Below are positions 1-11,500 of a stretch of DNA of 64,000 bases, one piece after another. The translations under genes and the position numbers were made by a program. The DNA is taken from positions 248,001 through 312,000 of the forward strand of contig WPDH01000187.1 in the NCBI GenBank assembly GCA_019137255.1, given 5' to 3'. The stretch comes from Corinectria fuckeliana. Lineage: Eukaryota; Ascomycota; Sordariomycetes; Hypocreales; Nectriaceae. Below the pieces are notes generated by a model. That model saw only the letters and a program-made list of their open reading frames with translations, had not been told where the DNA came from and did no database searches. Each line of letters starts with the position of its first letter. The first letter of the stretch is position 1.

Positions 1-259
1 TGTAGTTGCGTAATATAGATTGTGCGGATTTGTCAAAGGGCTCGGGATTGTATATGTGAAGAAAACCCGAAAGACTAGGCTAACAGCTTAGAATTCGCTG
101 AAGTACGAGGTGAGCAAGAGAACGAGGGCACCTTCGTGGCTGCATCTAAAGTATTGTTTACGTATAGGACTTATGTCTCGTTACGTCTTGACTTTAGATC
201 ATCATTCTCCCACCTAATGTCCGTTGAAAATCTACCGCCAAGTACCTCCCATTTCAAAC
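1..259. other. No gene seen at left edge
   Basis: I see no coding signal in this stretch. It lies directly upstream of a decayed monooxygenase relic and may be its former promoter or flank. Confidence 0.5.
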
Positions 260-620
260 ATGCCCGAAGTAAATATTCTCATATGCGGTAGCGGCATCAA
301 TTGCTGGACTCTAGAACGTCAGCCGGGCCCTTTAGAGAACGTGCAGGCGGACGGCGTGCAATTCAGAATTTGTCAAGATCTTCGAGAGCTTTGTAATCTT
401 CGAGGACCTTCCCAAAGAGGCGTACCTTGTGCTTGAGGTTGCCTTTTGGGCTTCGGACGGCTACGGGCGAGTACGGCGGACTCACTGCGCACCCGGCTTG
501 GAGCCGGGATCGAGCCACCAGCCGCATGTCATTCTTAACCAAGCGAGAATTAGCGGCTTGGCGATTGTGAAGATTCAGAAGTCGTCTGGATGTGCGGTGA
601 TCAGCTACGGCGTCGAGTCA
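260..620 (+). pseudogene. Phenol 2-monooxygenase-like FAD monooxygenase relic (N-terminal piece)
   Basis: From the ATG at 260 the translation starts MPEVNILICGSG, the dinucleotide-binding start of phenol-hydroxylase-type FAD monooxygenases. It then jumps straight to LERQPGPLENVQADGVQ, so the part between the GxG motif and this second motif is missing (about 20 residues by comparison with the family as I know it). Around 360-430 the reading moves to another frame, which continues with IFEDLPKEAYLVLEVAFWA and later SHQPHVILNQARISGL, the normal next blocks of the same N-terminal domain. After about 620 recognisable similarity ends and the substrate-binding and thioredoxin-like parts are absent. 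The internal deletion, frameshift and truncation mark it as non-functional. Intact members hydroxylate phenols in the cytosol using NADPH and FAD. The family call is from remembered motif order, not a search. Confidence 0.75.
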
Positions 621-704
621 AAAGTGCCAAGGTCGACCCCCTCCCGGCTTCTCCGGACAGCCCTGCTAACGAATTGCATATTAACGTGTCTTGCGCTTTC
701 TTAA

Positions 705-1082
705 TGGGTTCCCTACCGGTTGTTAAGGACTAGAATGGTTGCCTCACATCTGCCCACAAAAGCTCGTCTTGTGGAAATGTTAGAAGTCGCGCCGTCTGTA
801 TCATTTTCGAAGCTGGAGCTACGTGGTTACGCTTCGACAGAACCATCAAATGTATGACGAACTGAAGCAGTACATGATGATGCAACTATCGAAGTTAAGG
901 GTAGGTTGTCATCAGCTGCTGGTTCCGGTCTGGAATTCCCGAGTGTATTAATATGCACCGCGTAGATCTTCGTACATGAGGAGAAAATAATATACAAGTG
1001 TTAAAGGTCTATCTATACTCTACTCCACCTGATAGACAGTGGAAGCGAATATCTCCCGCTCAGCCTCAATCCCCCGCAGGCC
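705..1082. other. Gap between monooxygenase relic and chitinase
   Basis: No coding similarity recognised. The right end is the 3' flank of the chitinase on the minus strand. Confidence 0.4.
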
Positions 1083-2679
1083 TCAGTAGTGACGACGACC
1101 GAGGCGAGACCTAACGTGGTACCCAGGAGAACTCGAGAAGCCCTTGATGCCCTTCTGCATGGCCTTCAGGTGGCTCCAGTCGTGGCTGTCCTCGGCAAGA
1201 CTCCAGGCCATGATGCCGCCGACGCCCATGTTGGCAAGGAGCGACATCTTCTTCGCGATCAGCTCAGGCGTGTCCCACGACCAGAACAGGCTCGTCTTGG
1301 CGTCCCAGTACCATTGGCCGCCGGCCGCGACGTCCGTCTTGCCGTCCTTGAGGGCCGTCTTGAACGAGGCCAGGACGTCGATTCCCTCGCACTTGCCGTA
1401 GTCGGACTGGCATCCGGTTCCGCAGTGGGCAGCGGTATCGCCGCTATTGGAACCCGAAACTCGTTAACATCTCTCGTCTTTCTTTCGTTTTTGTCTGAAA
1501 GGGGGAGGATATTGGAAGACTCACCAGTATCCGTACTGGCCGCAGCAGAAGCCATCGGCGCACTTGAACTGGGTGCCCGCGCCGCAAGCAGCATTCATGG
1601 TATCGACGGTCAGGTTCGTCGGCGCGGCGAGGAAGTTGCTCGTCTCGAAGGTGACGGACCCGGAGGCACCGTTGTCGCTGCCGTCGGCAGCTTCGAGGGC
1701 CTCCGTCGGGCAGCCGATGGGGCCGATGCATTTGGCGCCCTTCTTGGTGGTGAACCACTTGGCATAGAAAGGGATACCGGCAACGAGCTTGCTCGCGGGG
1801 AAGCCTCGAGCAATGAAGGTCTCGATGACGCTAATGGTGCCTTCGACGGAAACGTGGTGGGTGGTGCTGGTGTCTCGTCGGTTCATCAAGTCGTAGGTCA
1901 TGACCTGTATGCGTTGTCAGTCTAAGAAAGTTGGCGCAGGTAAGGTTGTTGGTTGGAAAACCCACATTGACAAAGTCAACGGCCTTGTTGATCTTGCGGA
2001 CTTGCTTGGCGGTGTAAGCAATCATGTCGCGCTCAAGGCCCGGCACAGCGATGGACAGCTCCTTGTCTCCAATAGCGGACTTGATCTCCGACAGCAGTTT
2101 CGGGAAGGACTCGATCTCGCTCTTCTTCTTCGAGTTGGGGATTTGCTTGTAATCCGCGCCGTTGCCGGCCGGGTACTCCCAGTCGACGTCTAAGCCAGCC
2201 CCGTTAGTGACGCACACAGGAAGAGAGGAGCTGGCAGCAGTTATGCGTACCGATGCAGTCGTATCCGAGTCGGTCCAGCGTGCTGGCAACGTTCCTGGCG
2301 AAGTTCTTGCGAGACTTGTCCGTCTTGGCGCCCTCGCTGAACCCGGCGGTGTCGCCCCAGCCGCCGATGGCCATGCAGACCTTGGTTCCGTCGTCGAAGA
2401 GGGAGCGGATCTCGTCCAGAGGCTTGAACGGGGTGTAGACACCGCCCGGCTGGGAAGTGAAGAGCGAGGAGTTGGCGAAGGCCGTGATGACGTAGTTGAT
2501 GCCCGCGGCGGTGCTCTTGTCAGGCATGCCGGTGGGATGGTACCTATAGAGCCGCGATTAGATGAGGCGTTGGGTCCGGCGGTGGAGAGGACATACTGGT
2601 CATAGTAAAGAACGTATTTCGGCTCGGCGGCGGCGGCGGCGGCCACTGCGGCGGCGCCCAGCAGGAGGAAGGAGCGCAT
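1083..2679 (-). CDS. Secreted GH18 chitinase with an internal CBM18 chitin-binding module
   Basis: Five exons on the minus strand: 2679-2597, 2543-2251, 2189-1966, 1904-1525 and 1443-1083. All four introns (53-81 bp) have GT..AG ends and give 446 aa in frame. The protein starts with an Ala-rich signal peptide (MRSFLLLGAAAVAAAAAA). The SxGG-like block reads MAIGGWGDTAGF and the catalytic DxxDxDxE motif is formed across the second intron as DCIDVDWE, residues 123-130, with E130 the expected acid. MTYDLMNRRD follows at about 202. A hevein-like CBM18 with eight Cys in the usual spacing lies at about residues 307-345. The last GH18 strands follow it (WYWDAKTSLFWSWD, GGIMAWSL), so the module is inserted inside the catalytic domain. 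Expected role: hydrolysis of cell-wall or prey chitin outside the cell. Family assignment is firm; substrate preference is inferred. Confidence 0.93.
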
Positions 2680-5633
2680 AGTGATTTAGTGAGTGTAGTG
2701 AGGGAGGGAGTCAAAGAGGGGACAAGGAGCGACTTGAAGTTGGAACTGAAGAGGTGAGGATCATGATTGTCCTGGCGGTGATGTGTTGATAGATATATGT
2801 CTTAAAATTAGTATGAATATTACTTAGTAGTATATTGGTTGGAGCCATTCCATTAAGCGATGAGGATGTTGCGCAAACTCAGACAAGGAAGCAAAAAGAC
2901 TAAATCATGCCGTATACGGCCTAGCCGTACTAGGAGAGGAAGCCAGGAACATGGCTTCCACAGCATAAAGGAGGAAAATGGCCTATCGCGCGCCGTAGAA
3001 GTCAGGTCGGATAGAGTTCGGCAGCGTCGCCCTTGCAATTTCCGACTGTTACTGCACCTGGCGATAAAGTTTTGGCGTTTGGCACTACCGCACCACTACC
3101 GTAGCACCGGGAAGGCCGGTGCGCCCGGTTACGAGGGGGGGATTGTAATTGGAGTTGGAATTGGAATGAGATGCCGTCGAATTGGAGGGGGACGAGCCTT
3201 GGCGATGCTGCAACTGCCGCTGTCAGAAATCTCCCTCTGCCGACGAGCCAAACCACGTGTATGCTATGTAAGATGAGTTTCTTCTTTATGAGATGAGTTG
3301 CAAGTAGACTTTGAAAACGCCTGGACACCCGCTTCTAGAAGACTCCAGCCTAAGAAACACATTTATTGGACACACTTACTTACACGGCCAAGACCAAAGA
3401 GGAAAATGGGATGGAGAACAGGGCACGACATGATTTTGTCGTGCAAGCCATGTTTCATATATGGAAGGGCATTGATAGCTCCAGCACCCGACACTCTCGC
3501 TTCCTCTTTTTCCCTCTCGAGATCCTCATGACTTGCACCTTCCGGGCGAGGGGCATTTGCAGTATGCCAAAAGAGCTGCTGCTCGTGCTTGGTGAACAAA
3601 GGAATTGGCTTCTCCATTGCAAAGTCGACAGACAGAGCCACTAATCATGCTCAGCGCAGATACCTAGACCTAACCAAGAGACCGCCCGCCCCCAATGCTA
3701 GATGTCTAGATGCTCCAATTTTGCACAGAGGTATGTGCGCCGTCGGCATCTTGCTGGAGTAGTTGCCGCACAGGAAGAAGTCTTGGTACTCGCGTCCTGC
3801 CCGGTTCCGTGGGCTTCCTCCGGATAGCTCCCCGGCTGCGGTGCGCCGCGATACGGAAGCTCTAGCATTGATGCAGCAGCTCGTCGTGGGACGTGTCAAG
3901 GCATCGGCCTTTGCGAGGGCAGTCTGAGGCACATGGTAGCCGTGGGCCGGATGCCGCTCCGGATGCCGCTCGGCGACAGCCCGACTGAAGTCGCGGGCCA
4001 CAACCAGGAGCGCATGGAAGTGGAGCATCTGATCGGCCTGCGCGGCGGCGGCACCACCACCACCCGGGGCGAGACTCTGGAACAGGCATCTGCCAGGCCT
4101 CCAGTTCAGTATCTATGACTGGGCGCGACTTTGGCATTCGGTGGCTAGCCCGTGGAGTAGAAATGCTGCATTCATACCCTTCAACTGGTTGTACATGTAA
4201 GTGACAGAGGAGGCTTGAAAAAGGCACAGGGCGCTAAATGCGTCGGGTTGCTGGTGCACCTTGTCGGCGGTGATACAGACTGCGGCAGGTCAGCAACAGC
4301 ACAGCCATTGCGCCCTTGAATGTCAATTCCAACTCCTCCACTACTATCCCAATTCCATCTCTACCGCCTGCTCCTTGCGTTCCCTTGGAACCAAACACCT
4401 CCCCGTTCTCTCGGCCTCACAACCCTCCCCTACATAGTACTACCCAGCCATCCGCAAGCCCAAGCAACCCTCCACGAGCAAACACCCCTTCCAGATCAGA
4501 GTTTGCCCCTTCTCGCCACGCCACCATGGGACATCCCGTGAGCCTCGCCGGGCGCTCTAGGCTGGCGGGCCGCGAAACAACCTTTCGGGTTGGCCCGCCG
4601 CCCGGCAGCCTTCACCACGCCCTGAAAACGTCGGTTAAGTGCATGATTGATTGCCCGGGAGGGCCTTCTCTGTCCGCCTCGTCTCAAACTTGCGCATCAA
4701 TCTCGATACTTCTGGCTGCATGTACGAAGTACTTCAGAGACTCGGCGAGGATGAATATGAACCTGTCTTCCTTGCCTGGGGCCATCGAGTTAGGTCATCA
4801 GCGAGGGGGTGAGACTTACAACAAAACAAGCAGCGTCTTGCTCCCGTCGTTTTCCAGTGCGGTGCCATGTCATGTCATGTGTGCAAACAGATCTGGAAAG
4901 TGGTGCTTCAATGTCTTCATTGAGAGAATTCAGGCTAGTCTTTGACGCAAAGACTAAAGATAGGCCCTCAATCATGGCTCTCACCAGATGGTCGGGGTGC
5001 CCTCCTGTTCCAAATCTATCTGCTCCAATCTCTCCTCACACGCCCCAGTTCAAACGAGTGTGGTATTTCCTCTAACGCCCCTCTTCCTTGGAAAAGATGA
5101 TAAACCCAGCAAAATAAATGAGAGAACCAGCACTCCCCCCATGTAATGCATGCATCGGTATCTGTCGCCCCTCGCAACGCACCACAGGCAGTCCCTGATT
5201 AGAAAACCCTCTTCGGATGAGCTCGGTAGAAACAGGCGACGGATAATAGTATCCAACACGCGAGTAGCTCGTGCACCGTGATCCTGTCCTTATCGAGATG
5301 CCGGGAGCTTCAAAGGTGTAAAAAAAACAACCGAAAAACTGCCAAAAAACACACAGTGAAACCACTGCTCAGAAAATCCATCCAGCACGCCCTATATCAT
5401 CCCACATCCACGGGTGCCAAGGCAGCCCGGGTAAGTTCATGTTTCGTTAAGACACATCTCGTTTCTTTCATGTATGAAACCAGAAATCGAAGTAAAAAAG
5501 GTAGTGCAAAAAAGCAAACGCAGAGCAGTAATAAAAAGACGGTATGGTGGAATACATGCGTTCTGACGCCGTGAAATGTAGTTCGTCGAGATAAGACGGA
5601 GGAAAGGAGTCGGTGTATCCAGTCGAAGGCTCC
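2680..5633. other. Gene-free interval, chitinase promoter to J-protein 3' end
   Basis: The first ~150 bp are the chitinase upstream region (divergently read, with a TATA-poor AT stretch near 2790-2830). The rest contains only short ORFs on both strands that match nothing I recognise. A minus-strand ORF at 3363-3641 (charged, ending in GRVSKCVQ) and CT-rich text at 4310-4530 ending in a good-context ATG at 4526 were considered and not called. The 3' untranslated region of the J-domain gene probably occupies the last few hundred bases. Confidence 0.4.
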
Positions 5634-7418
5634 CTAGTACGCAGCGTGCGCATATTCGTCGTGGTACATCGGGTACTGATCGCTGTAGGCGACGTCATTG
5701 ACGTCGTAGACCTTGGAGGTCTTGACCTTTGGGTAATGGAGGTAGTTCCCAGTAGACCTCGAATAGCTAGCTTCGCGCGCCGGCATCGCTGGCCTAGATG
5801 CCTCTGGAGCGTGGACGCCAGTGGATGGATAGTATCCATAGGAATCCGGCTCCAGGCTGCGCGAGTACGAGTTTGACAGCTTTGTGCGACCGTTGCTCTC
5901 GACCTTGTACTGCTTGATGTACTCGTTAGTACGAGGCTCGGGTGAGCGATGCTTCTTGCTGCGATGCTTGCGATCTCGTCGGCGAACAGCCTCCTCTTCC
6001 TCGGAGTCGATCTCTTCCTCGATCTGGGGCTGCAGTCTTGAGCGGCTACGGCCACGAGGATCTACCGCCTCCGGGTAGGGGCCGCTGAATGTCGCTGACC
6101 TGGAGATGCCAGGCATCGGACGAGGAGGGTACCTGTCGGTGGGCATGGTGTGTTGCCGGGGGAGTTCACGTCGCGGGGGCGAGCCGGACAAGGCGGCAGC
6201 AGACGTGGCTGTCTTTTGCGCGTGGCGCGCCGAAGGTGAAGTGTCCACGATAATGGGGTCATCAAGGACCTCGCGTGATGGCTTCTTGCTATACGTCTTC
6301 TCGCCAGATGATCCTCGTCGAGGCTTGGCGGCGGACCGATGTACATCGTCATCATCCGGGACGGGGAAGGGTGACGAGAGTCCTGGGGCCGGAGGAGGAG
6401 TAGGGACAGCGGGTGGCTGATCTCGGGAGGCGTGGAAAGCCGTGGGACGGTTCTTTGCCTTGGAAGCTTCGATGTACGAGGCGGCAAAGTCAAAGGCGGT
6501 GCTGGTCCACGAGTCCTCTGCGGGCATGGGAGGAAGTGGCACCGAGCTCGTCTTGGGAGGTCGGATCTCTTCTCGGTGAGAAGATCGCTCCCGCTTCTCG
6601 TCGTGCTTCTTGCTCGACTTCTTCTTCTCCGGCTTCACGGGCGTCTCGTCATCATACGACTCGATATAGGGCTTGGCGTGTCGCTTCTTGTCCTCCATCT
6701 CGCGCTTGCGTTCCTTGTCGCGCTCCTTCTCTCGAGCCTTCTTCTCAGTTCGACGAGCCTCCTTAGCCTCCTTAGCCTCCTTCTCGGAGCGGCGAAGGGC
6801 GTCGTCCGCCGCCTTTTTCCGACGCTCCCGTTCCTTCTCCTTCTCCCGTTCACGTTCTCGCTCGCGTTCTCGATCGCGCTCTCGATCGCGCATCTCTTTC
6901 GCTCGCTCGCGCAGCTCACGCTCAGAATCTCGCTTTGACGGCTTATCCGGATAGGACGATTCCCGCCTCACGTTTCGAATGTCTTCGAAAATGGGGGAGG
7001 CGCGCGTGAAGTTTTCTTCCCACGATCGCGAGTAGGTTGCATAGACCTTGGCGCTGGGCGGAGTTCCGGAACTTGACTTGTAAGAGGACGAGCGCGGCTC
7101 CGCGCTTCGGACATCGTACTTGAAGTTGGGCATTGCGCGAGGGCTCGAGGAGTTGGATTTGGCAGCCATCTGCTTTCGCAGCTCGGCAAGGCGTGACTGG
7201 TCATCGTAGCGTTGTCGTTCCTTCTCATCGCTGAGGAGCTCGTAGGCTTGTTGGACCTTTTGGAATTCGTCCTGTTTCAGGGCCTTCTGCTCAGGATCCT
7301 GGACTTTGTCAGGGTGGCATTTGAGGACGAGTTTCCGGTGCGCGGATCGGATTTCTGCGATTTGCGCATCCTTGGAAACTCCCAAGATCTTGTAAGGGTC
7401 GGGCGGCAACGAAGTCAT
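5634..7418 (-). CDS. J-domain (DnaJ/Hsp40) protein with long charged low-complexity tail
   Basis: Single exon, 594 aa from the ATG at 7418, which has an A at -3 (CAACCATGA); an in-frame ATG at 7454 would add 12 residues. Residues 8-70 are a J domain: DPYKILGVSKDAQ, helix II KLVLKCHPDK with HPD at 35-37, then QQAYELLSDEKERQRYDD. The HPD loop is what stimulates Hsp70 ATPase, so this is expected to be an Hsp70 co-chaperone. There is no Cys-rich or C-terminal substrate domain, so it is a class C type. A region near residues 150-270 is an almost pure RE/KE repeat, likely a long helix or coiled coil. Pro/Ser-rich and RS-rich segments with several polybasic runs such as RRRDRKHRSKKHR suggest nuclear or RNA-linked location (inference). 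The tail is Tyr-rich. Confidence 0.9.
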   Translation of the reverse strand: MTSLPPDPYKILGVSKDAQIAEIRSAHRKLVLKCHPDKVQDPEQKALKQDEFQKVQQAYELLSDEKERQRYDDQSRLAELRKQMAAKSNSSSPRAMPNFKYDVRSAEPRSSSYKSSSGTPPSAKVYATYSRSWEENFTRASPIFEDIRNVRRESSYPDKPSKRDSERELRERAKEMRDRERDREREREREREKEKERERRKKAADDALRRSEKEAKEAKEARRTEKKAREKERDKERKREMEDKKRHAKPYIESYDDETPVKPEKKKSSKKHDEKRERSSHREEIRPPKTSSVPLPPMPAEDSWTSTAFDFAASYIEASKAKNRPTAFHASRDQPPAVPTPPPAPGLSSPFPVPDDDDVHRSAAKPRRGSSGEKTYSKKPSREVLDDPIIVDTSPSARHAQKTATSAAALSGSPPRRELPRQHTMPTDRYPPRPMPGISRSATFSGPYPEAVDPRGRSRSRLQPQIEEEIDSEEEEAVRRRDRKHRSKKHRSPEPRTNEYIKQYKVESNGRTKLSNSYSRSLEPDSYGYYPSTGVHAPEASRPAMPAREASYSRSTGNYLHYPKVKTSKVYDVNDVAYSDQYPMYHDEYAHAAY

Positions 7419-8530
7419 GGTTGGGTGTTCAGGGTGGAATCTTGACGTCGGCACCTCGAGTTCGAGTGTTGCCGATTATAAACTGGAAATGGTCAAAAGC
7501 CGTAAGGCTAGCTGTGCATCGAAGCAAAGGTGGTTGAAAGGCGAGGCTATGAGGCTGAGTCCTCGGTGTGCACAGCAGGGCTGGGTGGCTGTTTGTATTT
7601 GGGGGCGCTGTCGGGCAGCAGTGGTGGTAGCAAAGGTTGCAGCGGTGGTGGTGGTCGTGTTGATGGGTGGTAGGTGCTCTGGGGCGGTGTCTGTTCCGTT
7701 CTCGTCTCCAGAGCAAGGTGTGTGGATGCTCTTCTCTTGGGTTGGCGGGCAGGGTAGAACCAGGCAGAAACTCGGCTTGCAAGTGCTGGGGGAAATGGAT
7801 CAAGCGAAGGGCCGGGGATGGGGAGTGGGAAGGCGAACAGGCGAGGATATTTACGTGTTGCAGCCGGCTGCTGAACACTAAGGGAAAGTCGATGATGCTG
7901 GCGTTGAATCGATTGTTCGGTCCGCAAGGAACTGAGAACAATGCGAGAGAGGGACGTTCGCAGAAGCGACCCTGGGGAGTTGAAGAACAGCGGACGAGAA
8001 TGAGGTCACGGGCGAGACTGAAAGAGACGGGGGACGTGATTCGTCGAGGCCTAGGGAGAAGGGGGCCGAGGGACTAGAGTCAACGATCAGACACCAAGGA
8101 GGGGGCCAGGCCTGTGAGTGGGTGAGAGGGTCGTCTTGAGTCGTCCTTTGGGGGTGGTCCACCGGCTTCTCTGCGCGGTCTTGGGTGGTCTCCAGCGGCC
8201 GTGGACAGTTCTCAATGGCCCTTGGATGGTCTTTAGGCGGACGGGTCTGGGACTCTGGTCTCGCAGTGGTGGAGGAGTGCCGTGGAGGAAGTGGTGGAGG
8301 GAGCTGTGGAGCAAAGTCGTGGGCTGGCGCAGGACGCGGACCTTGGTCGACTGGACAGCGGGAGGGGCCTGGAAGCTGGGGCTGATTCGCCGGGGTGGGA
8401 AGGCGAGTGGGAGGGTGGAGGAGGGTGGATAGTGGAGGGCCAGAGGGCGGAGGGTCCAAGGCGACTCGTGAGGGTGTGCGATGGCGTTAAGGAGTGCTGG
8501 GGTGGTTGGTGTGTTGGTGTTGTAAGTAGC
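7419..8530 (-). promoter_or_regulatory. Long pyrimidine-rich upstream/leader region of the J-domain gene
   Basis: Read on the minus strand, the ~1.1 kb before the J-protein start is strongly C/T-rich (the + strand is G/A-rich, most extreme at 8110-8460). Such CT-rich tracts are common in leaders and core promoters of expressed filamentous-fungal genes. Long ORFs across it are Pro/Ser/Thr-rich by composition only. No TATA box was found. Confidence 0.5.
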
Positions 8531-11500
8531 TGACGTTTGCAGGTACCTAAGTACTTCGGGACGGGACAGGAGACGCGGGTCTTGTGCCTGAGGCAGTCGA
8601 GGATGGGGACGTGGATATCACGCACGCCGAAACTTGGAGTATTTGTACGTTGTACTCTGTACCTCGGCGCCCTCTGCTTCAGGAAGGCGAGGCAATTCGG
8701 AAGCTATGGACGGAGCTGTGTGACGACGCAAAACAGAAAGGCAGCCAGGGCAGATACGTAACACAGGGTGGCGATGCAAGTTCTTCCCCTGGAAAGGAAA
8801 AAGTGAAGAATACCTCAGGCTTCCAGATTTTCCAGCTCCGAGCACAAGTCGCCTCCCGCCATGCTTTTAACGGCGGCGGCGGCGGCGGCGGCGATGATGA
8901 GCTGACTAGCACCTAGCAGTGAACTGACGCGCCGGAGCGACCTGCTTGGTCAGGGCAAGGGAGTTTGACGCCAGGGCTTGGACGAATGACATTGGCGCTG
9001 AGGAAGCGAGAATGGAAGGGCATCGAATGCCTGAGGTGCAGACAAGCAGAGCGAGTAGGTAATTAATACCTAACGCGAGAACTTGCAGCATGGAATGGGC
9101 CTGAGTGGAATGTCCCCGATGCCCGCCGTCCCGCTGATGCAGCCGGCATTTCTGGCACCTCTCCAGCAATTGGACACCTCCGGGGGCCTGGTCCACTGAA
9201 GGCTGTGCCGTGTCAGGCTGTCAGCGACTCGGCGGCCCGGGAGGACAGTGACTGACTGTTCACTGACTGCTTGGTGACTGACTGCTCGAATGCAACAACC
9301 TAACGGGCGCGGGAGGGTGGCGTGTCGCCGCGAAGTTGCCCGTGTACGCGAGCGATACGAGAAGACGCACGTGGGAGTACGAGTCATTTGGTTGCTCTCC
9401 CAGTGGAGAACTCGGTACCGGAAAGGGTGAGTCAGGTATCCCTCCCGGTACAGCCTCTGCCACACAAGCCCAGGGGTGTGGACTCTCCGGCTTGTCCAGT
9501 GCCCGCAGGCGGGTGGCTACCTAGGTACATACCTACTTAGGTACCGCCTTCGGTTCTGTGCAGCACCGGCGCAGTGCTGAGAAAGCGTCGTCCACAGGGG
9601 GGGGGGGACTCGCGGCCACTGTAACCAAGCCTGGAACCCCGAAGAGCCCGAGCCACGGAACCGCGAACACGGGCGGCGACGCGGCCACCACAACGGCGTC
9701 GGCGAGACTTGGGACTCCGGCAGTTTGGAATCTTGCAAGAGACCGCGCCCCCGGGGAGGCAGCAGAGTTTGAGAATGCGGAGAAACCGATGACCAGTCTC
9801 CGAGTCAAGGAATCTCGAGGAGGCGGGAGGAATGAGCGAGTTGGGTTTTCTTGGTCTCCAATAGTGCCCTTTCCAGAGTCCTGAATGCCACACTCTGTCC
9901 ATCTCCCAGTCTTCTGGGTTTCGGTGGCTGGTGAGCTGGTGGTGGCGAACTTGGCTATGTACTTGACTCGCTTCGTTGCTGTTGCGCTTTCCCGGGGCAG
10001 CCCGGCACAGCAAATCCCTCTCGTCTTCTCATCGGTGACAGCAAGGGAGTCACTGCAAACGAAGCAGACGCCTTGCCGGTGGAGGAAGGATTCGAGCAGG
10101 CGAGTGGAGGGCGCCCGCCAGGTGGGTGAGACAATGCCCAGCCCAGCCCAAAGTAAGGGACCAAGCCCACGGGGGGAGAGGCCCAAGGAACTCCCACTCC
10201 CAGGTACAGCGAGAATGGAGTACAAGCTCGCCCGCCAGTCGACCGAAGGCGAGATGAGTTTGCCCAGCAACTCCTGACCCCAATTCCAATTCCGCAGGCC
10301 TCTTTGCTACTGATCAATTCGCAAACTTCAACCCGCCGTGATGGATATTGCCCTCCTGCCAAAGGGGTGTGGTTTAAGCTTTCGAGAGCCCGATCGTCCT
10401 GGACGGGCAACGGGAGCGAGGGAGCGGAGCGGGAGCGGGAGCCAAAGGCGGTGTGCAAAGTGGGTTGAGGCTGACTCCTCCGACGAAACGCCTGCTGCTT
10501 GTAACCGTAACCGTACCTATTTAGATGGAGGCTCACGAGAGACGAACACGCACGGAGCTAGGCGTTCAGGGCGGTGCGGCGCCTGTGAGAAGCTAGTAGG
10601 TTATGCTGTCAGCGGACCGACGAAGGCTGGACGCAACGGGCTCCACGGTGTTGGAAAATAGACAGAAGAAGCTATTTCAGACAAGGCGCGGCAGTGGAAG
10701 TGAAGCAATACAAGGCTCCCGGCGCGGTTGTGAGACGGCCGAAGAGGGGTGTGTCCAGCGCTGGATCAAGGCCCACGGGATTCCAGCTTGCCATGCTACT
10801 ATGCTAGTCGTTACTAGCAGCCAAGCAACTTCAGGATGCGGTGACGAAGGTGCACAAGACCGTCAGTTCTGGCTGGCCACAGCAACGCGATGATTGTCAC
10901 AAACATCAGCCAGCCCGTTGGCTAACTCGCCAGGCCAAGCTCGCTGGTCTACGAGGCCGACCAGATGTGCAGTACATACAGAAGCTGCATGGGCGGGGGA
11001 GGAAGATCAGGAATGGCCGGCCTCACAGGGCATCTATCCTCCGCGTATTAAAGAGTCGGTGGGAGACGGGGGGCCAGTTCAGTTCTGGGGTAAGTGTCGT
11101 CTCTCTCCGATCCATCTTACGAGATCCAGGCAAGATCAGCAAGGCGTCCGGTTGGCAGTGCCGTAGATGTGCACATGTCCTGCAACTTTCGGCGGCCTGG
11201 CGTTGTGTTGTTTTTTGTGATTTTCCCATCCGCGTCCCCGATAGTCGGTCGACGGTGCGATGCGGCCAACTCTTGGCCCTTGGGTTTGGTTTGGGTTGGG
11301 TTGGGTCTGGTCACAGTCCGACCACCCTCCACCACGGGGGTCCACGTCGACCACACAAGCACCCCTGGCTGCTGCTCCCTGGTTCGATCGGTTCAGATCA
11401 CGGAGATGGCAGAGAGAGCATGGCACCATTGGGAAGCGTAGCTGTCCGTCCACGTATGGGCATCCGGCGTAGCCAGCTGTTGTCCGCCTTCTTCTTCTTC

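Noticed and set aside
1089..1925. 278-codon plus-strand ORF
   Set aside because: It lies antisense to chitinase exons, which have the catalytic motifs and splice sites; its Gly/Ala/Val-rich product is a shadow of codon bias.
4316..4945. 209-codon plus-strand ORF with Pro/Ser-rich start
   Set aside because: The CT-rich DNA explains the Pro/Ser composition; no domain and no splice-consistent continuation after the good-context ATG at 4526.
9533..10270. 245-codon minus-strand ORF in the gene-poor block
   Set aside because: Overlaps long open frames in other frames and on the other strand, biased composition, no signal peptide or domain, no family resemblance.
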